A stretch of 64,000 nucleotides of DNA, from assembly GCF_002280675.1 (NCBI RefSeq), contig NZ_NCEN01000014.1, forward strand, positions 1 through 64,000. The letters run 5' to 3'. A program made the translations under genes and the position numbers. The stretch comes from Novosphingobium sp. 32-60-15 (GTDB lineage Bacteria > Pseudomonadota > Alphaproteobacteria > Sphingomonadales > Sphingomonadaceae). Below the pieces are notes generated by a model. That model was given only the letters and a program-made list of their open reading frames with translations, searched no databases and had not been told where the DNA came from. The first letter of the stretch is position 1. The number at the start of each line of letters is the position of its first letter. Positions 44,674-53,742 of this stretch are shown one piece after another.

Positions 44674-46176
44674 ATGGAAATGCCAACTCTGCCTCGCCGG
44701 ATCGTAATTGCCGGTGGCGGTACATCGGGCTGGATGGCTGCGGCGGCAATCGCCCGCACGCTGGGTCCGGTGGTCGAAGTGACGCTGGTTGAATCCGATG
44801 CAATTGGCACAATCGGCGTGGGTGAAAGCACCATCCCGCCGCTGGTTGCCTATAACCGCCTGCTGGGCATTGGCGAGGCCGAGTTCATGAAGGCGACGCA
44901 GGCCACCTTCAAACTTGGTATCATGTTTGAAAACTGGAAGGATGTGGGGGAGCGTTATTTCCACTCGTTCGGCGGCACGGGCAAGGATCATTGGTCAGCA
45001 GGGTTCCAGCATTTCTGGATGCACGGCAAGACCCAGGGCCACACAGAGCCTTATGACGATTACTGCCTTGAACTGAAAGCAGCCGAAGCGGGTAAGTTCG
45101 CACACTTGCCCGATGACCGGATCAATTACGCCTATCAGCTCGATTCATCGCTCTATGGTGCCTTTTTGCGCACAATGGCCGAAGCGGACGGCTGCAAGAG
45201 GGTTGAAGGCCGCATTGCCCACGTTGAACTTGACGGCGCGACCGGCGATATCGCTGCGCTGTTGCTGGATGGCGGGCGCCGCATCGAAGGTGACCTGTTC
45301 GTAGACTGCACTGGCTTCCGCGCGCTATTGATCGAAGGCGCGCTTCATGCCGGGTACGATGATTGGAGCCACTGGCTGCCCTGCGATGGCGCAGTGGCCA
45401 TTCAAACTGCCAGCGTGCGCCCGCCAGTGCCGTATACCCGCGCCATTGCGCATGAGGCAGGCTGGCAATGGCGCATCCCGCTTCAGCACCGTGCGGGCAA
45501 CGGCATCGTCTATTGCAGCCGCTACATGGACCGCGATGCCGCACTTGAGCGGTTGCTGGGCACGATTGAAGGCAAGACGCTGACCGAACCGAACTTCATT
45601 TCGTTCAAAACGGGCGCGCGGCGCAAGCAATGGCACCGCAACTGCATCGCGGTGGGGCTGTCAGGCGGGTTCATGGAGCCGCTGGAATCCACCAGCATCC
45701 ACCTTATCCAGCGCGCCGTTTTGCGCCTGTTGCGCATGCTTCCGGCAGGACGCCCCAGCGAACGTGACATCGCCGAATTCAACGATCAGCAGTTTACCGA
45801 CATGGAGCAGATCCGCGACTTCCTGATCCTGCACTACAAGGCGACCGAGCGGACTGACAGCCCGTTCTGGCGGCACTGCGCATCGCTGGAAGTGCCCGAC
45901 AGTCTTGAACAAAAGATCGAACTGTTTCGCGAAACCGGCCGTGTCTTCCGGCGCAACGAAGAACTGTTTGCCGAAAACAGCTGGGTGCAAGTGATGATGG
46001 GCCAAGGGATCATGCCGCAAAGCTATCATCCCGTAGCCGCCAAGCTGAGCAATGACGAACTGGCCTATCTGCTCGCTTCCTTGCGCGATAACGTTGCCCG
46101 CACCGTGGCCGGTATGCCTGAACACTTTGCCTATGTTTCGCACTATTGCGGTGTGCGTGAGGCGCAAGTTGCATGA
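44674..46176 (+). CDS. Tryptophan-halogenase-family flavoprotein 2
   Basis: The 500-residue protein carries RIVIAGGGTSGWMAA at residues 9-23, TIGVGESTIPPL, the conserved Lys80 in ATFKLGIMFENW, and an exact W-x-W-x-I-P motif in GWQWRIPLQHRAGNGIVYCS, so it is closer to true flavin-dependent halogenases than its neighbour. The reduced-flavin partner reductase is not in the window. AAAGGA lies before the ATG at 44674; an earlier ATG at 44656 overlaps the cupin stop and could also serve. It ends the four-gene block. Substrate, and whether halide is used, are unknown. Confidence 0.87.
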   Translation: MEMPTLPRRIVIAGGGTSGWMAAAAIARTLGPVVEVTLVESDAIGTIGVGESTIPPLVAYNRLLGIGEAEFMKATQATFKLGIMFENWKDVGERYFHSFGGTGKDHWSAGFQHFWMHGKTQGHTEPYDDYCLELKAAEAGKFAHLPDDRINYAYQLDSSLYGAFLRTMAEADGCKRVEGRIAHVELDGATGDIAALLLDGGRRIEGDLFVDCTGFRALLIEGALHAGYDDWSHWLPCDGAVAIQTASVRPPVPYTRAIAHEAGWQWRIPLQHRAGNGIVYCSRYMDRDAALERLLGTIEGKTLTEPNFISFKTGARRKQWHRNCIAVGLSGGFMEPLESTSIHLIQRAVLRLLRMLPAGRPSERDIAEFNDQQFTDMEQIRDFLILHYKATERTDSPFWRHCASLEVPDSLEQKIELFRETGRVFRRNEELFAENSWVQVMMGQGIMPQSYHPVAAKLSNDELAYLLASLRDNVARTVAGMPEHFAYVSHYCGVREAQVA

Positions 46177-46337
46177 GCGCAGCACTGATTGCGCTTGCCC
46201 GAAGTCCGCAACAAAGGCGGGGTTAAACACAAGGGCTTACCCAAACAGATGGCGGTTGATCGGGTTCATGTCTGGCAATGCGCCAACGATCCGGCTAACA
46301 GTGATCGCTGCAAAGCGAGTGGGGACTAAATCCAAAA

Positions 46338-47396
46338 ATGGCGCGGCGTAAGCAGGCGGTTACGATCAAGCATGTTGCGGCCGAGGCCGGTGTATCGCTG
46401 CAAACGGTCAGCCGCGTAATCAATAACGAAACCAACGTCCGGCCTGAAATGAAGGTTCGGGTGCAGGCGGCCATTGATAAGTTGGGCTATGTGCCCTCGA
46501 TTGCTGCGCAACGGATGAGCGGATCGCGTTCCTATATCATTCTGGCGTTAAATGACCGGGACCGCACGATTGCCGATTGGCGCGCGCGACAAGGGACGGA
46601 CTGGGTCGACCAGATGCTGCTTGGCGGCATGCTCAGTTGCGCGGACCATGGCTATCGCCTGATCATCGAACTGGTGGATACGCACAATGACCATGTCGAG
46701 CGCGAACTGGCCGCTGCCATTGCAGCGCTCCAACCCGATGGGGTCATTCTTACGCCGCCGCACTCTGACAATCCGCTGATCACCGGGCTTTTGACGCAAC
46801 GACAGATCCCGTTTGCCCGCATCGGTTCACGCAGCGACAGCGACGGTATTGCGCTGACCATGGACGACGAAGGCGCTGCGCAACAAGCGACGCGGCATCT
46901 GCTGGCGCTCGGTCATCGCACCATCGGCTTTATCGCCGGGCCTGCTGATTATCAGCTTTCCAGTTGGCGCGTCGATGGCTGGCAAGCGGCAATGGCCGAA
47001 GCCGGAGCTAGTACCGAAGGCCTGCTTGCCACCGGCGATTTCAGCTATGCTTCAGGCGAATTTGCAGCACAGACTTTGCTAACCCAGCCGCACCCGCCCA
47101 CCGCCATTATCGTCAGCAACGACCAGATGGCATTGGCTACGATAGAAGTGGCGCATGCAATGGGGTTGTCCATTCCCGCTGATTTATCGTTGATTTGTTT
47201 CGACAACACTCCGCTCGTGCGCTTTACGCGCCCTCCTCTGACTGCCGTCGACCAACCGGTAGCCGAGATTACGGCGCGCGCGGTAGAGCTTTTGATTGCC
47301 GCGCAGCGTGGTGATTGTCCAGCTTCCACGCCGGTAGTCGTCCCGGCAAGCTTGGTTATTCGCGAGTCCACCGCCGCGCCGCGTAATGCGGGATAG
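46338..47396 (+). CDS. LacI family transcriptional regulator
   Basis: The 352-residue protein has an N-terminal helix-turn-helix (VTIKHVAAEAGVSLQTVSRVINNETNVRPEMKVRVQAAIDKLGY) and a periplasmic-binding-protein-like sensor domain with RHLLALGHRTIGFIAGP and PTAIIVSNDQMALATIEVAHAMGLSIPADLSLICFDNT. LacI-family proteins repress sugar genes until a sugar binds. The 12-bp TGAACGTTATCA element, found before the TonB receptor and the GH3 gene but not before this gene, is the probable target. It overlaps the next MFS gene by 11 bases and so is cotranscribed with it. Confidence 0.9.
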   Translation: MARRKQAVTIKHVAAEAGVSLQTVSRVINNETNVRPEMKVRVQAAIDKLGYVPSIAAQRMSGSRSYIILALNDRDRTIADWRARQGTDWVDQMLLGGMLSCADHGYRLIIELVDTHNDHVERELAAAIAALQPDGVILTPPHSDNPLITGLLTQRQIPFARIGSRSDSDGIALTMDDEGAAQQATRHLLALGHRTIGFIAGPADYQLSSWRVDGWQAAMAEAGASTEGLLATGDFSYASGEFAAQTLLTQPHPPTAIIVSNDQMALATIEVAHAMGLSIPADLSLICFDNTPLVRFTRPPLTAVDQPVAEITARAVELLIAAQRGDCPASTPVVVPASLVIRESTAAPRNAG

Positions 47397-48570
47397 CCGC
47401 CAGTTTCGCTTTTTGCCTCTGTTTGCGCTTGCTTGGGCGGGTGCTGCAATCGCCTATATTCCATTTTTGACGATCCTGCTTCCCGTCAGGATTGAAGTTC
47501 TTACTGCAACGCCGGGCCAAAATGATTTGGCCGTGACATGGATCGGCACGATTGCATTTGCTGGAGCGGTTGCGGCCAGCATTGGCAACATCGCCTTTGG
47601 TTGGGCAAGTGATCTTGTGGGTGGCCGGCGGATATGGGTGGCTGCCGGGTTGATCCTGTCAGCCGGATTGCTGCTTTTGACCACACAGATCACTACATTC
47701 GTTGCACACATAGTAGTGCTTGTTTGCTGGCAATTGGCACTCAACATGATGATTGGCCCGTTGTCTGCGTGGGCCGGAGATTGCGTACCGGACAAGCAAA
47801 AAGGCAAATTGGGCGGGATGATGGCATTTGCGCCAGCCGCAGGTGCGCTGACAGGGGCGATGATCACTCCGCCCGGACTTGCCGGACCCGAAGCACGCTT
47901 GCTGATCGTTGCGCTGCTTCAAGTGTGCTGCGTTGCACCACTGCTCCTGATTGGATCAACCAGGCCGGAAAAAAGTCTGGAACAGGATGCGCCGTCTGCA
48001 CAAGCCGATATGCCGGGCCGCGCCGTCCTGCTGCGTATGTGGTTGGCACGACTGATGGTGCAAGTGTCTGAAGCGACACTTTTTGCCTATCTTTACTTTT
48101 GGTTGCGATCGCTTGACCCATCATTCAATGATGCCACCACCGCCCGGATTTTCGGGGGCATGTTGGCGGTGTCCGTGCCGGTAACGCTCTTCGTTGGTTC
48201 TTGGGCGGATCGCCATGGCAAGCCGCTGCTGCCGCTGCGCGTTGCTGCAGCGCTTGCTGCTGCCGCGTTGCTGCTGATGGGCGGGAGCCCAAGCCCCATC
48301 ATTGCTATTGCCGGCTATGCCGTGTTCAACTTGTGCAGCAGCGTTTTTCTGGCGTTGCACTCTGCCCAAACCTTGCGCGTGCTGCTGCGTGGCAACCGGC
48401 GCGGCAGGGACCTTGGCGTGTTCAATCTGACGAATACGGTGCCATCGCTGATCATGCCGGGCCTAACCATCCTTTTGATTCCCACTTTGGGCTATCGAGG
48501 GCTGTTTGTGCTGCTGGCGGTCCTTGCATTCGGAGCGGCCGCCCTGCTTGTTCCGGCACGTCGCAGATAA
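47386..48570 (+). CDS. MFS transporter, putative sugar porter
   Basis: The 394-residue protein has 12 hydrophobic helices and the MFS loop GWASDLVGGRRIWV between helices 2 and 3. Helix 1 (FRFLPLFALAWAGAAIAYIPFLTILLPVRI) lacks features of a named subfamily. It starts within the end of the LacI gene and precedes the GH3 glucosidase by 99 nt. By position it may import the disaccharide or glucose from the locus, but a second dedicated sugar porter follows, so the two probably differ in substrate. Confidence 0.82.
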   Translation: MRDSRQFRFLPLFALAWAGAAIAYIPFLTILLPVRIEVLTATPGQNDLAVTWIGTIAFAGAVAASIGNIAFGWASDLVGGRRIWVAAGLILSAGLLLLTTQITTFVAHIVVLVCWQLALNMMIGPLSAWAGDCVPDKQKGKLGGMMAFAPAAGALTGAMITPPGLAGPEARLLIVALLQVCCVAPLLLIGSTRPEKSLEQDAPSAQADMPGRAVLLRMWLARLMVQVSEATLFAYLYFWLRSLDPSFNDATTARIFGGMLAVSVPVTLFVGSWADRHGKPLLPLRVAAALAAAALLLMGGSPSPIIAIAGYAVFNLCSSVFLALHSAQTLRVLLRGNRRGRDLGVFNLTNTVPSLIMPGLTILLIPTLGYRGLFVLLAVLAFGAAALLVPARRR

Positions 48571-48635
48571 TCCATCAAAGCTTGGTGCATAATCGAGATC
48601 GCTTGATTTCTTTCAGCGAGCGTGTCATTCGGCAA

Positions 48636-48647
48636 TGATAACGTTCA
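48636..48647. promoter_or_regulatory. Putative LacI-family operator before the GH3 glucosidase
   Basis: TGATAACGTTCA is the exact reverse complement of the 12-bp word found twice upstream of the TonB receptor. It lies 22 nt before the GH3 ATG and just upstream of its GGGAG site. Three perfect copies of a 12-mer, all in short promoter gaps of one sugar locus, are unlikely by chance. Confidence 0.65.
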
Positions 48648-48669
48648 CAAATTAATAACGGGAGATTCG

Positions 48670-51120
48670 ATGCGCAAATCGGCATTGATGGCGGCGATCC
48701 TTTTGTCCGGCAGTTGGGCAGCGATTGGTCGGGCAGAACAGCCGCAGGCACCTGCTGCTGCAACGATGCCTACCGCACCCGATGCAACAGCCAATCCGGC
48801 GTTGTGGCCTGCCGCCCAAAGCCCCTCTTCCTTTTCAACGGCAAAGGATGAAGCCCGCATTAGCGCCATTATTGCGCGGATGACGCTTGAACAAAAAGTG
48901 GGGCAACTGATCCAGGCAGATACTTCGGCGATCACACCTGAAGATCTGGCGCAATATCCGCTCGGGTCAATCCTGGCGGGCGGAAACAGCGGCCCATATG
49001 GCGATGAACGCGCCGATGGTGCAACTTGGAACAAGCTGGTTTCGGCTTTCCACGATGCATCGCGCAAGTCTGGCGCAGTCGTGCCCATTCTGTTCGGCGT
49101 GGATGCCGTGCACGGTCATTCGAATTTGCCCGGCGCAACCATCTTTCCGCATAACATCGGCCTTGGTGCTGCACGTGATCCCGCGCTGATCCAGCGAATT
49201 GGGGCAGCAACTGCCGCCGAGATTGCCGGGACCGGAGTTGATTGGACATTCGCGCCGACGCTTGCAGTTCCGCAGGATCTGCGCTGGGGCCGCAGTTACG
49301 AAGGCTATGCCTCTGATCCTACCTTGGTGGCCGCTTATGGCAAGGCCATGGTCGTGGGCTTGCAAGGCAAATTGGTGGCGGGCAAACCGCTGCACTCCAG
49401 CCGCGTTGCTGCAACCGCCAAGCATTTTCTTGCCGATGGCGGCACGGCAGATGGAAAGGACCAGGGCGATGCGAAAATCTCTGAAAGCGAACTGATCGCA
49501 AAGCATGCCATGGGCTATCCCGCTGCCATCAACGCCGGTGCCTTGACCGTCATGGCCAGCTTTTCAACCTGGAACGGGGCGAAAAACCACGGCAACAAAT
49601 CCCTGCTGACAGATGTTCTGAAAAACCGCATGGGCTTTGCGGGAATCGTGGTTGGAGATTGGAATGGCCATGGTCAAATCCCCGGTTGCACCGTTACCGA
49701 TTGCCCTGCGGCGATCAATGCTGGGCTGGATCTGTTCATGGCCCCCGACAGCTGGAAACTGCTGTTCGCCAATACCTTGCGGGAAGCGCGCGAAGGCGTG
49801 ATCCCGCAAGCGCGGATTGATGATGCCGTCAGGCGGATTTTGCGGGTCAAACTGAAGCTTGGCATGCTGGATGCAAAGCCTGTGAAGCGCGGCAATCCGG
49901 CCATGGTCGGGGCTGCCCCGCACCTTGCCCTGGCGCGCGAGGCTGTGGCCAAATCGCTGGTCCTCCTTAAAAACGAAGGCAGTGTTTTGCCGCTGCGGCC
50001 CGGTGCAAACGTTCTGATCACCGGGACTGGTGCCGATGATATGGCCATGCAGGCCGGTGGCTGGACAATTACATGGCAAGGAACCGACACGAAATCTGCC
50101 GATTTCCCCAATGGCCAGACAATCGGACAAGCCATCGCCAGCCAGGTTATCGCCGCAGGCGGCCAAGCCGCGATTTCGGCCAACGGCACAGTTTTGACCA
50201 AGCCCGATGTTGCTGTGGTCGTGCTGGGTGAACGGCCCTATGCCGAATTTCAAGGCGATATGCCCGACATCGCTTTCCGCACAACGGCTGAGGAAGAAGC
50301 GCTGATCGCCCGGCTGAAGGGGCAAGGCACGCGCATCGTTACGGTATTTTTATCCGGTCGCCCGATGTTTGCCAGCAAGCTGATCAACCAGTCCGACGCC
50401 TTTGTTGCCGCGTGGTTGCCCGGTACGCAAGGCAATGGCGTAGCTGATGTGCTGGTCGCCAAGGCCAATGGCAAAGCAGCGCGAGACTTTACCGGAAAGC
50501 TGCCGTTTGCATGGCCGGACGATGCACGCTCGCCTGTCGACAAGCCAGCCTTTCCTGCAGGTTATGGCATGAGCTATGCGAAGCCGTCCAGCCTTGCCAA
50601 GCTGAACGAAGACCCGCGTATGGATCTGTCGGCGGCAGCCAGCACCGATAACTTTTTCGTACGGGGCAATGTACCAGCGCCTTGGCATTTGGGGGTGGAC
50701 GGTGCAATTACGGTACGGTCTGTAGACTTATCCGCTCAGGAAGATGCCCGCCAGTTCACCTGGAATGCCGATGGCGTTCTGTCGATTGAAGGTTCACCAG
50801 TCAATCTGATGCGCCAGCTTGGTGGCGGGTTCGTGCTTCTCCTCGATTGGCGGATTGATCGCGCGGTGGCAGGTCCTGTCAAAGTTTCGTTCGGCGATGC
50901 AACCGTTGACATTGGCGATTTGGTGCGAGCGGCACCGGCCGGTTCAATCACGCAGACCCGCATATCACTGCGGTGCTTCCACGATGCCGGGGCGAATCTA
51001 TCAGCAGTGGGCGCGCCGCTCCGCCTTGCTGCACCGGCTGGATTCACTGCAACTTTACGCAATGCCAAAATTGAGGCAGCAGGGGACATAGTTCCATGTC
51101 CACCAGTTCACCAAAAATAG
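48670..51120 (+). CDS. Glycoside hydrolase family 3 beta-glucosidase / exo-beta-glucanase
   Basis: The 816-residue secreted enzyme has a signal peptide (MRKSALMAAILLSGSWAAIGRA), a GH3 N-terminal barrel with KVGQLIQADTSAI and the KHFLADGGTADGKDQG active-site loop, and the nucleophile Asp330 in VVGDWNGHGQIPGC. The GH3 C-terminal domain follows (LALAREAVAKSLVLLKNEGSVLPLRPGANVLITGTGADDMAMQAGGWTITWQG), then an extra beta-rich region of about 170 residues typical of periplasmic 1,4-beta-glucosidases. It releases glucose from beta-glucans or cellobiose. It is 19 nt upstream of an FHS sugar porter. Confidence 0.92.
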   Translation: MRKSALMAAILLSGSWAAIGRAEQPQAPAAATMPTAPDATANPALWPAAQSPSSFSTAKDEARISAIIARMTLEQKVGQLIQADTSAITPEDLAQYPLGSILAGGNSGPYGDERADGATWNKLVSAFHDASRKSGAVVPILFGVDAVHGHSNLPGATIFPHNIGLGAARDPALIQRIGAATAAEIAGTGVDWTFAPTLAVPQDLRWGRSYEGYASDPTLVAAYGKAMVVGLQGKLVAGKPLHSSRVAATAKHFLADGGTADGKDQGDAKISESELIAKHAMGYPAAINAGALTVMASFSTWNGAKNHGNKSLLTDVLKNRMGFAGIVVGDWNGHGQIPGCTVTDCPAAINAGLDLFMAPDSWKLLFANTLREAREGVIPQARIDDAVRRILRVKLKLGMLDAKPVKRGNPAMVGAAPHLALAREAVAKSLVLLKNEGSVLPLRPGANVLITGTGADDMAMQAGGWTITWQGTDTKSADFPNGQTIGQAIASQVIAAGGQAAISANGTVLTKPDVAVVVLGERPYAEFQGDMPDIAFRTTAEEEALIARLKGQGTRIVTVFLSGRPMFASKLINQSDAFVAAWLPGTQGNGVADVLVAKANGKAARDFTGKLPFAWPDDARSPVDKPAFPAGYGMSYAKPSSLAKLNEDPRMDLSAAASTDNFFVRGNVPAPWHLGVDGAITVRSVDLSAQEDARQFTWNADGVLSIEGSPVNLMRQLGGGFVLLLDWRIDRAVAGPVKVSFGDATVDIGDLVRAAPAGSITQTRISLRCFHDAGANLSAVGAPLRLAAPAGFTATLRNAKIEAAGDIVPCPPVHQK

Positions 51121-51138
51121 AAAATCAGGGGAGTTAGC

Positions 51139-52443
51139 ATGGCGCTTGCACCAAGCCAGTTGGGTGATTCAAACGCAGGCGATGCAAACGGGACGGCGAT
51201 AGATGCGCCGGGCCTGCAAGTGTTTGTCTTCGCGCTGTTCTTCATCTTTGGCGGGATCACATCACTGAACGATGTGATCATTCCAAAGCTGAAAGAGCTG
51301 TTCACGCTCAATTACACGCAAGCCATGCTGGTGCAGTCGGCGTTCTTTGCCGCCTATTTTGCAATATCGATCCCCGGTGCAGCGCTGGTCAAAAAGCTGG
51401 GCTATATGCGCAGCGCAGTGGTCGGGCTGCTGGCGATGATGGGCGGCTGCCTGCTGTTCGTCCCTGCATCGGCCAGCGCGACATTCGCGGTGTTCCTGAT
51501 GGCGCTGTTCGTGCTAGCAGCCGGGATCACTGTGGTACAAGTGGTGGCCAACCCGCTGATTTCTCTGCTCGGCCCTGCCAACACCACCAGCAGCCGGTTA
51601 ACCTTTGCCCAAGCGTTCAATTCGCTTGGCACGACGATTTTTCCTTATGTCGGCTCGATCCTGATCCTTGGCGGTCTAGCAGATGTTTCAGCCGCGCAAT
51701 TGTCGGGCACAGCACTTGATGCTTACCGCGTTGAAGGCACCCGGGTGGTGGTGATGGCCTATCTTGGCCTTGCAGCTGCATTGGCCGTGGTGGCCGCAGT
51801 CGTGTGGTTCAACCGCAACCGCCTGAAAGGTGAGCGACACAGCAGCGGATCGATCATCAGCAGTTTCGATCTGCTGAAGCAGAAGCGCTTTGGCTTCGGC
51901 GCGGCATGCATTTTCCTGTATGTCGGTGCAGAAGTTGCGATTGGCTCGTTCATCGTCAATTACCTGATGCAATCTTCCGTGCTGGGCATTGACGAACAGT
52001 CGGCAGGCAAGTTGATCCCGCTGTACTGGGGTGGCGCGTTGGTTGGGCGGTTTCTCGGCTCGGGCCTGTTGCGTATTTTCAGCCCGGCAAAAGTGCTGAC
52101 AGCCAATGCGATTGGCGCCATCGCCCTCATCATTATCTCCACCAATACCACCGGAGCAGTGGCGGGTTATGCACTGCTGCTGATCGGCTTGATGAATTCG
52201 ATCATGTTCCCCACGATATTCAGCTTGGCTTGCGAAGGACTGGGGCCACGAACGGCAGATGGTTCGGGCGTGATCTGTGTGGCCATTGTGGGGGGCGCGG
52301 TCATTCCACCGCTGACCGGAACACTGGCCGATATGTCGGGAAGCCTCGCCATCGCCTTCATCCTGCCAGCGCTCTGTTATGCTGTGATCGCCGCATTCGG
52401 TGTGTTTGCTGCAAAGCCGCACACTGTCACAGCGAAAGCATGA
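51139..52443 (+). CDS. FHS family sugar MFS transporter (glucose/galactose type)
   Basis: The 434-residue protein has 12 helices and the FHS-family pattern: VFVFALFFIFGGITSLNDVIIPKLKELFTLNYTQAMLVQSAFFAAYF, PLISLLGPANTTSSRLTFAQAFNSLGTTIFPYVGS, and YVGAEVAIGSFIVNYL in the second half. FucP/GluP-like porters carry fucose, glucose or galactose with H+. Immediately after the GH3 enzyme it would take up the glucose released. It overlaps the antiporter gene by four bases. The N-terminal 35 residues before helix 1 are hydrophilic. Confidence 0.92.
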   Translation: MALAPSQLGDSNAGDANGTAIDAPGLQVFVFALFFIFGGITSLNDVIIPKLKELFTLNYTQAMLVQSAFFAAYFAISIPGAALVKKLGYMRSAVVGLLAMMGGCLLFVPASASATFAVFLMALFVLAAGITVVQVVANPLISLLGPANTTSSRLTFAQAFNSLGTTIFPYVGSILILGGLADVSAAQLSGTALDAYRVEGTRVVVMAYLGLAAALAVVAAVVWFNRNRLKGERHSSGSIISSFDLLKQKRFGFGAACIFLYVGAEVAIGSFIVNYLMQSSVLGIDEQSAGKLIPLYWGGALVGRFLGSGLLRIFSPAKVLTANAIGAIALIIISTNTTGAVAGYALLLIGLMNSIMFPTIFSLACEGLGPRTADGSGVICVAIVGGAVIPPLTGTLADMSGSLAIAFILPALCYAVIAAFGVFAAKPHTVTAKA

Positions 52444-53723
52444 CCGCGGCCCAAGCCAGCATCCTGTTTTTTCTGCAAATGGCGGCAATTCTGGCAACGT
52501 GCCGTATTATCGGCTGGTTTGCCCAACGGTTCATGGGCCAACCGCAAGTGGTGGGCGAAATGATCGCCGGGATCGTGCTTGGGCCATCCTTGCTGGGGAT
52601 GCTTCTGCCCGAGATCGAGGCCGCGCTGTTTCCCGCAGAATCGCGTAAGGTGCTTTACGTCGGTGCCCAATTGGGGGTCGGACTGTACATGTTCATTGTC
52701 GGGCTGACATTTGATCGCGCCGAATTTCGTTTGCATGCACGCAGTTCTGCGGCCGTATCCATTGGTGGGATGATCGCGCCGTTCGCTGTTGCGGCGCTTA
52801 TGATACCTTGGCTTTTGACACATCCGGGCCTGTTTTCACCCAAAGTCTCTTCAGGGCAGGCCGCGCTGTTCCTCGGCTCAGCCATTGCCATTACCGCCTT
52901 TCCGATGCTTGCGCGGATCATCCACGAACGCGGCATTGCCGGTACTCGGCTTGGGCTGCTGTCGCTGTCAGCCGGAGCCATCGGTGATGCCGGGGCTTGG
53001 GCCGTCATCGCCTTGGTGCTCGCCAGCATGGGCGAAGGCGCTGCCACGGCCATCTGGGCCATTGGCGGCGGATTGGCCTTTGCTGTGGTGATGATCTGGA
53101 TCGCCCCGGCACAGCTCAAACGGCTTTCAACAATGGCCGAACGCAGCGGCGCGGTGGACGACGGTGTTCTGGCGATTGTCCTGATCCTGTTTCTGCTCAG
53201 TGCGTGGGCGATGGACGCCGCGGGCATTCACGCTGTGTTCGGCGGTTTTCTGCTGGGAACCGCTATGCCGCGCGGCAAATTTGCCGAAGACCTCCGATCA
53301 CGGCTTGAACCGTTCACGGTTGTCTTTCTATTGCCGATGTTTTTCACGTTCTCGGGCCTGAATACCCAATTGCAAGTGCTTGGCAGCGCATCGCTCCTCA
53401 CGGTAACTCTGGCGATCCTTGCCGCCTCGATCCTCGCCAAAGGCGGTGCCTGCTATCTTGCGGCGCGCCTATCTGGCCAAGACCATGCAACTTCAATGGG
53501 CATCGGCGCACTGATGAACGCGCGGGGTCTTATGGAACTGATTATCATCAACATCGGCCTTTCACGCGGGATCATCGGTCCGGCGCTCTTCGCCATTCTG
53601 GTGTTGATGGCTATCGTTACCACGCTGATGGCAACGCCTCTGTTTGAACTGGTCTATGGCCGCGCAGCACGCACACGCGGTGATACCAGGGCTGCTGTGA
53701 CTGATGTTCAGGGCGGCGCATGA
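52440..53723 (+). CDS. Cation:proton antiporter (CPA2 family, no regulatory domain)
   Basis: The 427-residue protein has about 12 helices with GWFAQRFMGQPQVVGEMIAGIVLGPSLLG at the start and SAIAITAFPMLARIIHERGIAGTRLGLLSLSAGAIGDAGAW mid-protein, the KefB/NhaP-like CPA2 core. No TrkA domain follows. The ATG at 52440 overlaps the sugar porter stop, so it belongs to the glucan operon; the longer frame from 52230 lies within the porter gene and is spurious. The link of an antiporter with sugar uptake may serve pH or K+ balance during H+-coupled import. Confidence 0.86.
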   Translation: MTAAQASILFFLQMAAILATCRIIGWFAQRFMGQPQVVGEMIAGIVLGPSLLGMLLPEIEAALFPAESRKVLYVGAQLGVGLYMFIVGLTFDRAEFRLHARSSAAVSIGGMIAPFAVAALMIPWLLTHPGLFSPKVSSGQAALFLGSAIAITAFPMLARIIHERGIAGTRLGLLSLSAGAIGDAGAWAVIALVLASMGEGAATAIWAIGGGLAFAVVMIWIAPAQLKRLSTMAERSGAVDDGVLAIVLILFLLSAWAMDAAGIHAVFGGFLLGTAMPRGKFAEDLRSRLEPFTVVFLLPMFFTFSGLNTQLQVLGSASLLTVTLAILAASILAKGGACYLAARLSGQDHATSMGIGALMNARGLMELIIINIGLSRGIIGPALFAILVLMAIVTTLMATPLFELVYGRAARTRGDTRAAVTDVQGGA

Positions 53724-53735
53724 TACACCGCCCTG
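53709..53735. terminator. Hairpin between convergent genes
   Basis: CAGGGCGG (53709-53716) pairs with CCGCCCTG (53728-53735), an 8-bp stem around an 11-nt loop that includes the antiporter stop codon. It lies in the short gap between the antiporter and the convergent TonB receptor gene. Confidence 0.5.
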
Positions 53736-53742
53736 TTCAGTG

